Shown here: positions 53,440 through 64,000 of the stretch, piece after piece
How the letters are laid out: each line of letters opens with the position of its first letter
Position numbering within the stretch: position 1 is the stretch's first letter
DNA from: Larix kaempferi
Taxonomy: Eukaryota > Streptophyta > Pinopsida > Pinales > Pinaceae
Reading direction: 5' to 3'
DNA length: 64,000 bases
Assembly: GCA_027924585.1 (NCBI GenBank)
Contig: BSBM01000140.1
Span: 7,985,001-8,049,000, forward strand
Translations under genes and position numbers: made by a program
Notes under the pieces: generated by a model
The model's input: only the letters and a program-made list of their open reading frames with translations
What the model was told of the DNA's origin: nothing
Databases searched by the model: none

Positions 53440-54640
53440 TTTAATAATTATATTCTGCTTTTCCAAAACTCTTACTCATAAATGCTGGGGCTTCTCAAGA
53501 CCTTCTTCATTCTTTTGTAATAAAATACCAACAATTGTATCTTCTGAAGAAAAAGAGCAAATTTGAAACTCATTTGAATAATATGGACTTATAAACAGAG
53601 GAGTTGATGCAATAGCCTCTTTGATATGATGAAATGCCCAATTCCTTTCATTATTCCATGAAAAAGAACTATTCCTTCTATGTATATTTTAAATTGGTCA
53701 AGTGCTTTCTACAAAGTTCGGGACAAACCTTCTTATAAAATTTATCCTACCAGAGAACGATTACACCACTTGCTTACTTGATGGTAAAGGCACTTGCTGA
53801 ATACCATGTATCCTCTTTGGGTCAACCTTGAGACCATCTTAATAAACTATATTACTTAGGAGCTTTTCTTCATTCACCCCTTAAACTAACTTCTTGGGAT
53901 TCAATGATATCCCATATGTTTGGCATCTTTCAAATACATGCCTAAGATGATGAACATGTTCACTTCTTTCCTTTGCAAAAATTGTTAAGTCATCCTAAGA
54001 AATTTCCATATTATTGCCCATGATATCCTGAAATGCAAAGTCCATTGCCCTTTGAAACGTTGATCTAGCATTCAATAAGCCAAAGGGCATCCTTAGATAC
54101 TTAAATGTTCTTAGGGTGTAGTAAAATATGTCTTATAATAATCTGACTTCTTCACCTTTATTTGATTATACCCCAAAAATCCATCCAGCGTTGACATCAT
54201 TCTTGAGCCTTTTATCCTTTGTCACAAATGCTCCATGTTAGGAAAAGGATAATTGTCATTTAGTTATAGTTGATTAATATTATTTAAATCCACGCATATT
54301 CTGATATCACCAATCTTATTCTTTACTGGGACCAAATTCGCCACCCAGGTTGAATGTCTTGTGAGAGCAATAATCTTGTCCTCAAGCATGTTTTGTAACT
54401 CCTTCTGAATTATAGGTGCCAACTTCTGATTCATGTGCCTTTGTTTCTGCCTAAATGGATTTGCATTTTATTTTTGGGGATGGTATGATTAATAATATCA
54501 CCCTTATATGCCTTCAAGTCATGATATGTCTAAGCAAAGACATCCTTATATTTATAGATAAGGGTTTAACTTTGCTTCCTCTCATTAGGTGAACAACAGA
54601 TTCCAATCTTGATTATCCTTGGACTTGCCTTTGATCCAAG
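53440..54640 (-). pseudogene. Gypsy(-) RT segment 2 and RNase H start
   Basis: From 54640 down: YKYKDVFAXTYHDLKAYKGDI linker (X is a stop), the WVANLVPVKNKIG-like block near 54320-54350, MPFGLLNARSTFQRAMDFAF (about 54036-54095), the active site reading SXDDLTIF (a stop replaces Tyr) near 53980-54000, HVFERCQTYGISLNPKKL, and VQSFSGRINFIRRFVPNF. RNase H starts after this and breaks off before 53440, where RT segment 1's linker begins. Confidence 0.82.
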
Positions 54641-55870
54641 ATTAATTTATATAACATCCCTAGGCTTGTTGGATTCCTTTTACTTTTTATCCATATCATG
54701 TTTCTAAAAAATAGACTCTAATGGGACTAGACCAACAAGAAAACCATTCTCCTCCCATTGCTTAACTTCAAATTGATCAGTATCTTCTTATATCCAATTG
54801 ATTTCATAATGAGGAAACTCTTACAAATTGTTGAGGAACATCACAATTTGAACATCATCATGATAAACATGCCAATGCTCAAAGTTATTAGGAACCGACG
54901 TTAAGAAATAGGTGTCTCTAATGGTCTAAGTAGAGTGGGTATGTCTTTTAAGGAGAAGGTAGTTTCTAGTAGTTTTGTGAGTCTGATCAAGCGGTTATTC
55001 GATCTAATAAAGAAGTCGTTATTATGTATATAAAGTGTAACTAACTCGGCTAAAGGAAATAAGTAAAAAGGAGGTCTTCTCTAACCTAAAAGGAAGAGCT
55101 TTCTGTTCATAGCTGGAGTAGCTAAGTTCCATGGGTCTATTAGGGCATTATTAAGTGACTGCGTGCATTATTATGTATATGATTACATATATAAAGTGGA
55201 GGTTGCTTACCTGAATTAAATGAGTAAAATTACCAGAATGAAATGAGTAAAAATGGAGGAGCCTTTTGCTTTCTGGTCATAGCTTTAATAGCTAAGTTCC
55301 ACGAGTCTAGTAACTGCGTAATTACAGATATATAGCGTGATGATCTTCCCATCCATTTTTAAAGTAGTGGTATGACATTTCCACTCATCAACTAAAAAGC
55401 GTAATTACTTGAAACGAAGTGTTTCACGAACGTCAAGTTAGGGTGATTCGATCAATTATGAAATAACGCAATTACGTATATAAAGAATTAATGGAAGACG
55501 ACTCACACCGAATGGTATTTTTATTCCTGTTTTATTCCATACCAAATCTAGCATAATTACATATATAAATAATCGCAAGGCACGTGTCAAGGTAATTGTC
55601 CGAAACAAGGAATATATTGGGTTGGCCTTGTCTTTCTGGCTAGTACTACTGGTATTACTGGCTGGTACAGAGCCGCTAGTCCTGGATCAACAACTGGTTC
55701 TACTCAGGCAAAAGAAAATAAAGAGCATACCCTGGTGGCACTTAAGCTGCTCTTGGGTCCTGAAGCGCCTCTGCAGGTTAGTTTTTACTCGCACATAAAG
55801 AAAGCAAGCAGGCAGGTCATCAATTGCTTTTGACCCAGAAGCATAAGAGGTTTATCTTGTATTAGCTTTC
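54641..55870. other. Unassigned repeats with recurring TATATAAA motif
   Basis: No ORF occurs here. ATTAC(A/G)TATATAAAG-like motifs recur at 55021, 55183, 55321, 55471 and 55556. A segment of about 45 bp with CTTTCTG.TCATAGCT and TAGCTAAGTTCCA occurs at 55097 and again at 55271. It could be the LTR of Gypsy(-), but I found no partner. Confidence 0.55.
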
Positions 55871-56818
55871 CATTAGAGAAATTTTGAGGTCAAAAAATGG
55901 CCTCAAAACAAAGAAAATGTACTATAAAATACAACCAAACACATTCTAGTAGATGACATCATCCCCCTTGGTGAGGTGGCATTGCATGAGTTAAGAATGC
56001 TTATTTGTCAAATTTTCTATGGTGGATGAAAACACATAGTTAACCAAGGTAGTGGTGTAAGTACTTTTAAGTCATAAAGTAAAGTACTCATAATCATAGT
56101 CTTTTCATAAAATAATATTATTGTCATTTTCAAGTAAAGTACTCATAATGAATGTCTTTTCACACTTTCACATAAAATAATATTATTGTCATTTTCAAGT
56201 GAAGTACTCTTAATTCATAAAGAAAGTCCTTTCACATTTTTTTATAAAATAATATATTATCATTTTTATGTTTTTAATTTTAAATTATATATTCACTCCA
56301 TTCTATTTAATAACATAATGTCAAACTAATAAAGAATAATAATAGATTTAATAAATAATAATAATAATAATAATGCAATGTGGGTTATAATAATATTATT
56401 GACATTTTACATGTAAATAAATTCTCAATTAAATTACATTATTAAATTCATGAGAAAAGTACTAAATATAAAAAGTCAACATAAAATTAAAAACAAAACT
56501 CTTAAAAATGTTTTTTATTATTTAATTTCATTTGCAAGTTCAAGACAAATAAATGTTAAAGGACAATACATTTTTGGGAATTTACAATGAATCTTAGTCA
56601 CATCAATGTAGACTTATTTTATTAATTTTATTTCTAGTGAGTTTTGAAAAGTAACTCAACCATGGTTATTTATATTGTGCATAGAAAATAGTGTGGGAGG
56701 TGACTTGTCATATATACCTACCCCATAAAACCCCCAATTCATAATATTTTAATATATCTCATATTTTTGTAGTACATCTCTTAGGAGGCCATTTTTTGAC
56801 CTCAAAATCTCTCTAATG
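55871..56818. mobile_element. Terminal-inverted-repeat element, about 0.95 kb, AT-rich, non-coding
   Basis: The left end 55873-55904 and right end 56785-56816 are inverted repeats of 32 bp with one mismatch (TTAGAGA/GATTTTGAGGTC and AAAAAATGGCCTC). Two further bases match outward, and weaker similarity continues inward (ATGTACTA.AAAAATA). The interior is AT-rich, without an ORF, and holds three degenerate copies of a unit of about 66 bp at 56068-56270. I could not find a matching target duplication, so the superfamily is undetermined. Confidence 0.65.
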
Positions 56819-59800
56819 AAATAAACCCTAAATAAATGCTCTATTCGAGGGAGGGTTCGACCGATACTGAATGGTTACTGGGTTTCCAAAAAACTCACCA
56901 CACTGATCTAGGCCAAGAAATAAAAAGAAATAAAGGTATATGGATGGTACGGCTTTGGAATGGCTAGCTGAATAGTACTGACTAGAATATATTGCTTGTG
57001 CTGGCTGGTCTTGCTTAGTGAGCGACTGGGAAATGATAAAGTGATAACCTAGCGTGGCGGCCTTATCTCTTCTTTGGTCGTTCCTCCCACCTTTAAGTAT
57101 TTAAATTCCTAGATATCCAGGCATGGTATGGCTAGACGGTGAACGCCACCTTGAACCCTCCCCACTTAAACTACTTAATTTCCCCGATTGAAAGGCAATT
57201 CAGAATATTGTATCATATAGTATACAAATAAAGATATATCTAATTATATATATATGTAATTATGCTTCTTTCCTTCTTACTTGACACTTCGTATTTCATG
57301 ATCGTTAAGTGACTCGACCATTATGGGGTAGGGGCCCAAAAATAGAGGGGTTGAAGCAGGGTGTGAAGCGCTTGCTCGATAAATGGAGGTCGCCATAAGG
57401 GTCGATGGTAAATTCCCCTAATAAACTTGGCCTGTGGGGTGGAAAATTGGAGAGTGCGAACCTGGCCTAACTTACCGTAGCCCCAAGGTAAAGAATGAAA
57501 AGACAAGAGTAGGAGCAGCACCAAAAGTGGGCAAGGTAGGAGCAAAGCCAGTAACGTGGTTAAGCCAGGTAGTAAGATAACCTCACCTTGGAGTGGAGTC
57601 AGGCAAGTAATAATCCACCTTAGAGTCAGGGAATAAGTAATAATATAACCTCACCTTAGAGTCAGGAAAATCCCCACTTCATCAGGCAAGTTAGAGATAA
57701 GGCATGTGGTTTGGCACTAGATATAGTAGTAGTATGTGTAACTACTTCATGAACTGCTCTTATAAGGATAAATCACGTAATTAATAGAATGAATGACCCG
57801 GAACTACGTTTAACTACGCAAGTTTCACTACTTTGTTCTGCTATAAACTTATTCCGTTGGTGCAACTTATCCCACCTATGTATAGCCAAGTAGTTATTAT
57901 CCCTGGGAATATATACCTTATAGCCAAGTGGTTACAACCAATGCATCTTGAGCTCACTAGGAAGGTTTATTCTTATTTGATGAGATGATGAATTCTTTCA
58001 ATATAATGTTGTTTTGTAGATGTAGTTTCATAATCTAATCTTTAATAACTGGATGGGGGAGTAGGTTTTGGAGTCGGAGGAATTTTATTTAGAAGTCCTG
58101 AGATCTCTTCAAACGAAAGGGAAACAAAATAATCCAAAGTTTGAACGTAAGTTTCCTCTTCGGCTCTATGAACAGTCGTCCTACAGGCTCTAGTATGTCT
58201 AGGCAGCGTATGTACAAGAGGAAGCTGACCAATCTGACGAGAGTAAGCTTGGGTAAGTATACGAAAAGATTGAACTTAAATATTACGTACGACCCAATGA
58301 GCTTAAGCTACAGATTCCGGTTCAAATGCAAATTTAGGTTCAACCCCGGAATGTGTTAGAAAAATTTTTGGATTGTAAAAATCACGTTGAAATTAGGTTT
58401 CAAACTGGGGGTTTGGCTTGGTCAATTTTAACCTTGGACCGAGGGATGACTGGAAGAGGCTTTAGGGTTATTATGATTTACAAACAATCCATGTGGTAAA
58501 GGACCATGCTTATCAGCCATACAATGGCGGCCCTCCTTCTAGCACCAATTTGTTTACGTGGGCGAATGACCCTTCGTCAACTAAGGAAGTATGCCCGAGA
58601 TAAAGACCCAATTATACTTTAACTCGTTTGGAATGGTAAACTCTTCCAGATTCTAGCCCAACTACCGTTCATTCTTTTCTGTTCTGAAATGAATTTATCA
58701 ATCCTAAATAAGTCCTCATTTTATATAAAGGCTTGCCTTAATGGAAAGGGTCTTCCTGGCCAGACATCCCCTTAAGCCAGGCAGATATACCTTCCTCCCT
58801 ATCGAATTATTACCTTACATAGATCTTCTTAGTTAGGTAAGAGCTAGACCAGAGGAATAGATCTTATGGATCGGCTATACTTTCCTCCCCTTGGCAGATA
58901 GACCATGGACATAAGCTTTCCCTAAGGGATAGGAACCTTATTTACTGGCCAGATACTTGGAATAGTGACACTAGAGAGACAGGAAGATCCCCTTGAATGG
59001 GATTTTAAAAAGCTTCAACAGGGCCTTCTTCCTATCTATTAAATAGTGGGTTCTTCTTGCCCAGCCCTTCCTCTTTGATTTAAAAGATGATTGCCCGAGT
59101 CTGATTCCAACTCAAGACAGGGCAATCGCGTATATAACCATATTATTGCATGTCACTCGATACCTAAAGAGATAGGGGGAGGCTCATAGATAATGAGTTT
59201 ATTGGTTGTCCCTGTCTGGCACTTCATGGGTCATTCCTCGCCAAAAGTAAAGCAAAGCCTACCTTTGAGGAAGTCACCTTAATACCTTATCGATCAGTAT
59301 GAATGCTTTTCAGTAGAACTGGAAAATTCCCTCTTCTTATTACTCCTGAAAGCATGCCCGGGTTCTTGACGAACACGGTTACTCGACCCTTATTTTGCTA
59401 TTTGCATCTCCTAGTTCCCCAAATAACCTCTCCATTTACATAGTAAATCTCCTACGAGTTGCCAGGAGAATAGATCTGGTTCACGGCGAGACTATCTGGA
59501 TTTTCCCTCATCCGTACTAGGTCCATTACAAACACTTTCCTTATTGATCAGAAAATCACTCGAAGAATTACCTTATATTTGATCGGCATGTTTCCCTCGT
59601 TAAAGTGACCGAAAGCTATCGAAGGGAATTCTGGATCCTTAGATTGAAGAAGTCATTCCCATTTCGACTAGAACAGGCGCTTATGGGTGGGAGTGAGCCC
59701 ATCATACCGCTAGATTACAAAGGGAATTGGCTTATCTCACGAAGGTCATTTAGATATTTTCTTCTAATAAGATGCATAACTTTATGCCATTTTGAACCTC

Positions 59801-60560
59801 ACATCCTTATGGGCACTAACCTCTTCTTTCCTTAGAGATTCAGGAATACCAATTATTGCAAGTGACAAACGCTAGTCCGCATGTAGAGATCCTCCTGCCC
59901 TATTTATTTCACCCAATCACTATCTCCTAACTCACTCACTCGTATCTTACTTCTTCCCCCTAAAACCAACTTGCTCTTTTATCTCTGAATCTTAACAACT
60001 CAACTCAGGGAAATGGTGATTTTATCTTCCCGGCTCGCAAACCAGCTTGCCGAACATGAATAGGCAGACGCATTCCAACATTTATGGATCTTACCCTATC
60101 TATGTTCATTTGGGTGGGCAGCCTTCCTTCTTTAAGTAGGGACCCACACCATGGACGATCCATACCATCCATACATAAAGTATTTATTTTTATAGGGATA
60201 GATGGCAGGAAACATTTTTGCTTATATAGATGTGCATCCACTGAGGTGCACTAGTGACCAAACGTGGAAACAACTCAGTCAGTTCAGAACCCTTGTGAAT
60301 AAGTAGCTACTTAGTCAAAAGTGATCCCCTAATAATTAATAATCATTCAAGATTGCTTCAGTTACTCTATATGCAATTGGAAAATAAGCTGCCAGCACTG
60401 GCGCCCTATAACTGGAAGGGATACGGGCCTTTCCTGCTTTCATTGCGCCTCTGCCTTAGATGTTATAGTATCTGTCCCAACCCCTTGGCTGTCTACCCAA
60501 TGCCTTTAATATAGAAGGAAAGTTGCTGCTCTTTAGGTAAAGAATCTATTTTTTTTGTGG
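56819..60560. other. Unassigned repetitive sequence, no gene recognised
   Basis: This 3.7-kb stretch has no convincing domain on either strand. Positions 57560-57665 hold two units of about 48 bp with AACCTCACCTT.GAGTCAGG. Positions 58740-58990 are rich in CTTCCT/GGCAGATA motifs. A 76-codon frame at 59605-59835 has no feature I recognise. This may be LTR and leader sequence of a decayed gypsy element. Confidence 0.5.
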
Positions 60561-61105
60561 TTACTGCTATTTATTTAGATTCCTCCACCCCTTGGGAACC
60601 AACAACAGATCCCCCCTCAGTTTCATCAACAGCCACAAGTTCCACCTCTGCAATTACCCCCGCATCAACAACCACAGTTGCCTGCAAATAACCCACCTCC
60701 ATGCCCACAACTTCCTGCACAACCCACTGCTAACCTGAATAATAAAGTAGCACAGCCCACATATGTTGCTGAGCCACTCCATTATCCCACCTACTCCATC
60801 ACCTCCATGGAATGTCACGATATTAAACTACGATCCAGGAGAACCCTCAATAAAAATAACTTATCCTATTATTTCAGAATATGACGAAGAAGCTCAAGAA
60901 ACCACAATGAGTCATTTTGATGACCAATCACCCATTCTTCCTCAAGCTTCAGACCAAATTCAGTCCACAGAAAACGAACAGTCTCCTCCCTATCCGGAAA
61001 AGCTAAGTCCAGGAAAGCCCCCCTGTCCATCCTTAGTTTTATTTATTAGGGGAGTTAATAAATGTGTGTGTAATAATTCTGTTGTTCCAAGCAAAAAATA
61101 TTAAT
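60560..61105 (+). pseudogene. Gypsy gag-to-protease linker fragment, plus strand
   Basis: A Pro/Gln-rich run (QVPPLQLPPHQQPQLPANNP, about 60630-60690) leads to YPTYSITSMECHDIKLRSRR and then, after a frameshift near 60820, to an acidic stretch ending ENEQSPPYPEKLSPGK near 61000. The IxLRSGR-like box and the PPxPxxL box are features of the gag-protease linker of Athila/Tat-type gypsy elements. Tat(+) has its own gag elsewhere, so this is a fragment of another element. Confidence 0.55.
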
Positions 61106-62190
61106 TAATCAAGCAAGACCCATATTCTTATGTTCTAGATTATGATCCAGATGATCCTATCGATTCTGAGCTTGATTAAGATTTTTACTTAGCAGTAGAT
61201 TATGCAATTGGTTATACTATTGGTTACGCAGTTGATTTAGGACAAGTAGAAACTTCAGTAGCTCCTGTCTTGGCATCCCTACCTGTTCCTAAAAGTGGTG
61301 TTCCTACGAGTGGTGTTCCTACTACTAATGTTCCAACAAGTGATGTTACTAGATTTGTACGTGTTCCTAGAAGTGATGTTCCGGTATTTTGCATATACCT
61401 ACCTATAGTATATCCAGGTGCTCCATATCTAGTCCCATATCCTTTAGGTGCAGTAAAATCAAAGTCATAACCCTAATACCCCAAAAGTGTAATCATTTCC
61501 GGATCAAGACCCAGTTCCGGATTATCGAGACCCAGCACCATCAGTACTTTACGTTGATCTAGTCGAAGAGTGAGACCCATACTCATCAGTAGTAAAGGAA
61601 AAGGCATGGGCATAGGTAGGAGCATAGGTAGCATTTAAAGCATCAGAGTAAGCTAGAGCACAATAGGCAGAGGCAGATGCAGAGGTAGTAAGAGTTATGG
61701 CATCACTAGCACCGCCACTAGTTTTAGAGTAAGGCACATAGGCTACAGATCCTAAGGCATAGGTAGCATCTCATATAGATAGATACATATCACTAGCACA
61801 TGTTATTTAACCATAAGCATAAGCAGGAGTAGCAACACTAGTATATCGTCTAGGTACATATATAGCCATAAGCGGGAGAAGCAAAGGCAAAGGCACCAAT
61901 AGATCCTACAGAGCCATAGTATCACAGTAGCAAAACCACACCCATACCTAGTAAGGATAGGTGCATAAGCAAAGGTAGGCGGTGCATTATAAGTAAGGGC
62001 AGATACAGATCAATACCTAGCAGCACACCTTCTAGTTCGTTTCGTCGGTTCAGCAGTGGGTTATACAGTTAGTGAGGTTTATGATCCAGATACATACCCA
62101 GTCCCAGGTGCATATACTGCAGCTTATCCTGTTGACCTCGTTGGTTATGCAGTTGGTGAGGTTCGTTCATCGGTTGACTGAGTCCATCAT
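61106..62190 (+). repeat. Low-complexity coding-like repeats
   Basis: At 61286-61385 a unit of about 15-18 bp around GTTCCTACNAGTGNTGTT repeats at least five times. The translation near 61190-61250 contains AIGYTIGYAVDLG and near 62050-62170 VGYTVGEV/VGYAVGEV. The 61560-61980 stretch has GCATAGGTAG/GCAGAGGCAG repeats. All frames are broken, and the origin is unknown. Confidence 0.55.
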
Positions 62191-63261
62191 TCAATTGGGT
62201 TTCAGTTTTTGACCTTAGGGTGAACCCAATCTCAGAGTTTTACTCCTTCGATTGGTTATTCTTGCAATCATATGGAGAATCTGCTAATGTCTCCTACATT
62301 GCAGGTTTATATCACACTCCTATCATGTTAAAATATGCCTAAGTCACTATTGTGTCGTGCTCACTGTTCAAGGATATAGCCTATGTCGACCATTCTGCAG
62401 TAACCTTGACTTCATGTGTTAGCCATTCTAGTGTATGTTTCATCTTGTATTAGTCCTACTCCAAATCATCTCAATCTTATGAGTGTTCATCGTGTTGGAT
62501 GATGGAGGATTCCTTAAGGCCTCCCTTCCAACGGACTTCTTCCCATCGACTTCAACTCATTATGCTCTGGGAATGAAGTTTAGAGTTTCATATAGTACCT
62601 TGGGGATTGCAGTCATTAGTGGAAGTTTCCTCGCTGTTGGATAATGGGAATACATTAATGTCCCTTATTCAACAGGTTCCTCATGTGTTCGACTTCAATT
62701 CCACTTATTCACACTTGTTGGAACGTACTAGGTACCTTGGGCCCCATTATCATTATCAATGGAAGCCCTCGCGTTTGTTAACGATATACATCAATGACCG
62801 GTAATCAAACGATACCCCCCATGTTTGAATTCATATCATTTATTCACATGGTTAGGGTTTGTACCTTGGGTTGTTTGGATGAAAACCTTGGGACTCTTAT
62901 AGCATCACCATATTCATGTTATCACCCAAGCTGCGCAAGACTAAGCCACACTCATTTTCGGCTCTTCATGATACCTAGATCTAGCTTGTTGTTATGGCTA
63001 TGATCTCTTATCTTTGACATGGATCCACGCTTGTATTTTAGTGGCCATGCTATATATACATCTCTTGTTATGTATTGGAGATCATGTTGTATCACACTGA
63101 ACGTTTGTATGATGTCAATATTGTAATTGATCGCTGACCTTGATCACTGTTTTCAAGTACTTTTGTGACTTCGTCCTGTGGTTTCTTGCTCCTCCTCTGA
63201 CTTGGAATTATAATGTATTTTGACCATCGCTTCCCTCTGACCCCACACATTAGGGGGAATC
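62191..63261 (+). other. Tat(+) 3' UTR with polypurine tract
   Basis: This ends at ACATTAGGGGGAATC directly before the 3' LTR. Positions 62650-63261 resemble the minus strand of 17313-17950 (Tat(-) 3' UTR), which marks it as part of the family's 3' UTR. No conserved ORF is present. Confidence 0.65.
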
Positions 63262-64000
63262 TGTTATAGTTCAAATCTTCACTTCTCCATCTGTGATCAC
63301 ATTTCCCTTTCGATCACACAAAAGGACACTATGGATGGAAGAGATGGATTGACATTGGATGATTTACTGCTGAGATCACACCTCTTCAACTGAAATTTTT
63401 TTTTTTTTTTTCTGCATATTTCATTAAAGATGCGCTACTCTTACAATGGGCATCTAGTGCACTCTCTGCTGGTTCTACTAATGCAGACCCGCGCACTTCT
63501 CTCAAAATTTGTATGAGCTAGTCTCTAAGAGCACTAGCTGTGCCCTAAATGCTAGTTGTCTAGTGTGATACCTGCGCACATATTAAGATGAAATGGAAAA
63601 ATATATTAAGATTACGAATTGGGATTAGTTGAGGTTGGTACTGTAACTTCCCCAACCTCCCAATTCAACTGCCTCACAAATCTAACTTCCTACCTTGGCC
63701 ATAAATACAAGGGGAAGCCATGAGAAAAGGGAAAATGAAGAAGAAGCTATTGTTACGCTGAAGGAATTTCTAAGTCATTGTGAGAAGCATGATCCCAAAA
63801 CTTGGTTGCAAAATTGCTTGGAACAGATCATGTATAAACTGTATTTGGTTGCATTTCTTTGACAATAAAGATCGAGATACCCTTCTTGTCCCAATGGAAT
63901 GTTGCTTCTATTGAATATATGATTATAATTAATGTCATATTGTTTTCAATATCATTATATATTGATAGTCAAGATACATTGAGGAAGGTCTGTATATTTT
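63262..64000 (+). repeat. Tat(+) 3' LTR, cut by window end
   Basis: 739 bp match 17996-18731, starting TGTTATAGTTCAAATC. The rest of the LTR and the right TSD are outside the window. A 16-base T run near 63397-63412 is longer than in the 5' LTR. Confidence 0.9.

Larger units (their letters stand above)
17996..64000 (+). mobile_element. Tat(+), Tat-like Ty3/gypsy element, continues past window, heavily interrupted
   Basis: It has a 5' LTR at 17996, a primer site at about 18919, gag in two halves around Copia-A, protease, RT, RNase H, integrase, a second archaeal-type RNase H, an antisense ORF, a long 3' UTR and the start of a 3' LTR at 63262. The second RNase H, the antisense ORF and the long repeat-bearing 3' UTR are features of the Tat/Ogre lineage. 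All ORFs carry stops or small deletions. The candidate left TSD is CAGAG (17991-17995), and its partner is off-window. Confidence 0.85.

Noticed and set aside
59605-59835. 76-codon plus-strand frame in unassigned sequence
   Set aside because: It has no recognisable motif, is of chance length for this composition, and is surrounded by stop-rich repeat.

Overview
This window is repeat-packed plant nuclear DNA. Nearly everything recognisable is LTR retrotransposon: Ty1/copia and Ty3/gypsy elements on both strands, several inserted inside one another. I saw no host protein gene, tRNA or rRNA. Initiator-Met primer sites, plant copia and gypsy domain orders, and a Tat-like gypsy element with a second (archaeal-type) RNase H and an antisense ORF all point to a large-genome land plant. 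A gymnosperm is my guess from the family mix, and that is inference only.

Layout. (1) 1-10328: Gypsy-1 (+), missing most of its 5' LTR, split by Copia-1 (-) at 2923-9148 (TSD CCTGA). (2) 10329-12071: AT-rich spacer. (3) 12072-17995: 3' LTR and 3' UTR of a minus-strand Tat-like element, Tat(-). Its LTR is split by Gypsy-2 (-) at 12337-16483 (TSD CAAAA), a second copy of the Gypsy-1 family. (4) From 17996 past the window end: a plus-strand Tat-like element, Tat(+). It has a 5' LTR, gag, PR, RT, RNase H, INT, a second RNase H, an antisense ORF, a 3' UTR and the first 739 bp of its 3' LTR at 63262. Its gag is split by Copia-A (-) at 22410-35570 (TSD AGCCA), which is itself split by the young Copia-B (-) at 27952-34218 (TSD AGAGA). 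(5) 44780-54640: decayed minus-strand gypsy pol with two RT segments, split by Copia-C (+) at 45106-51965 (TSD AATTG), a sister of Copia-A. (6) 54640-63261: poorly recognisable repeats, a 0.95-kb terminal-inverted-repeat element, a gypsy gag-PR linker, and the Tat(+) 3' UTR.

Most copies are dead. Copia-B is the exception: its two 795-bp LTRs differ at about 4 sites and it has a 1050-codon pol. One in-frame amber codon separates gag from pol. Copia-A/C and Gypsy-1/2 are two families in which independent insertions share the same internal deletions. Defective versions therefore appear to have been amplified with proteins supplied by other elements.

I found no convincing new biological system. 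The points most worth checking are the amber-separated gag/pol of Copia-B, the two deletion-derivative families, the second RNase H placed after integrase in Tat(+), the antisense ORF, and duplicated polypurine tracts in two copia elements.
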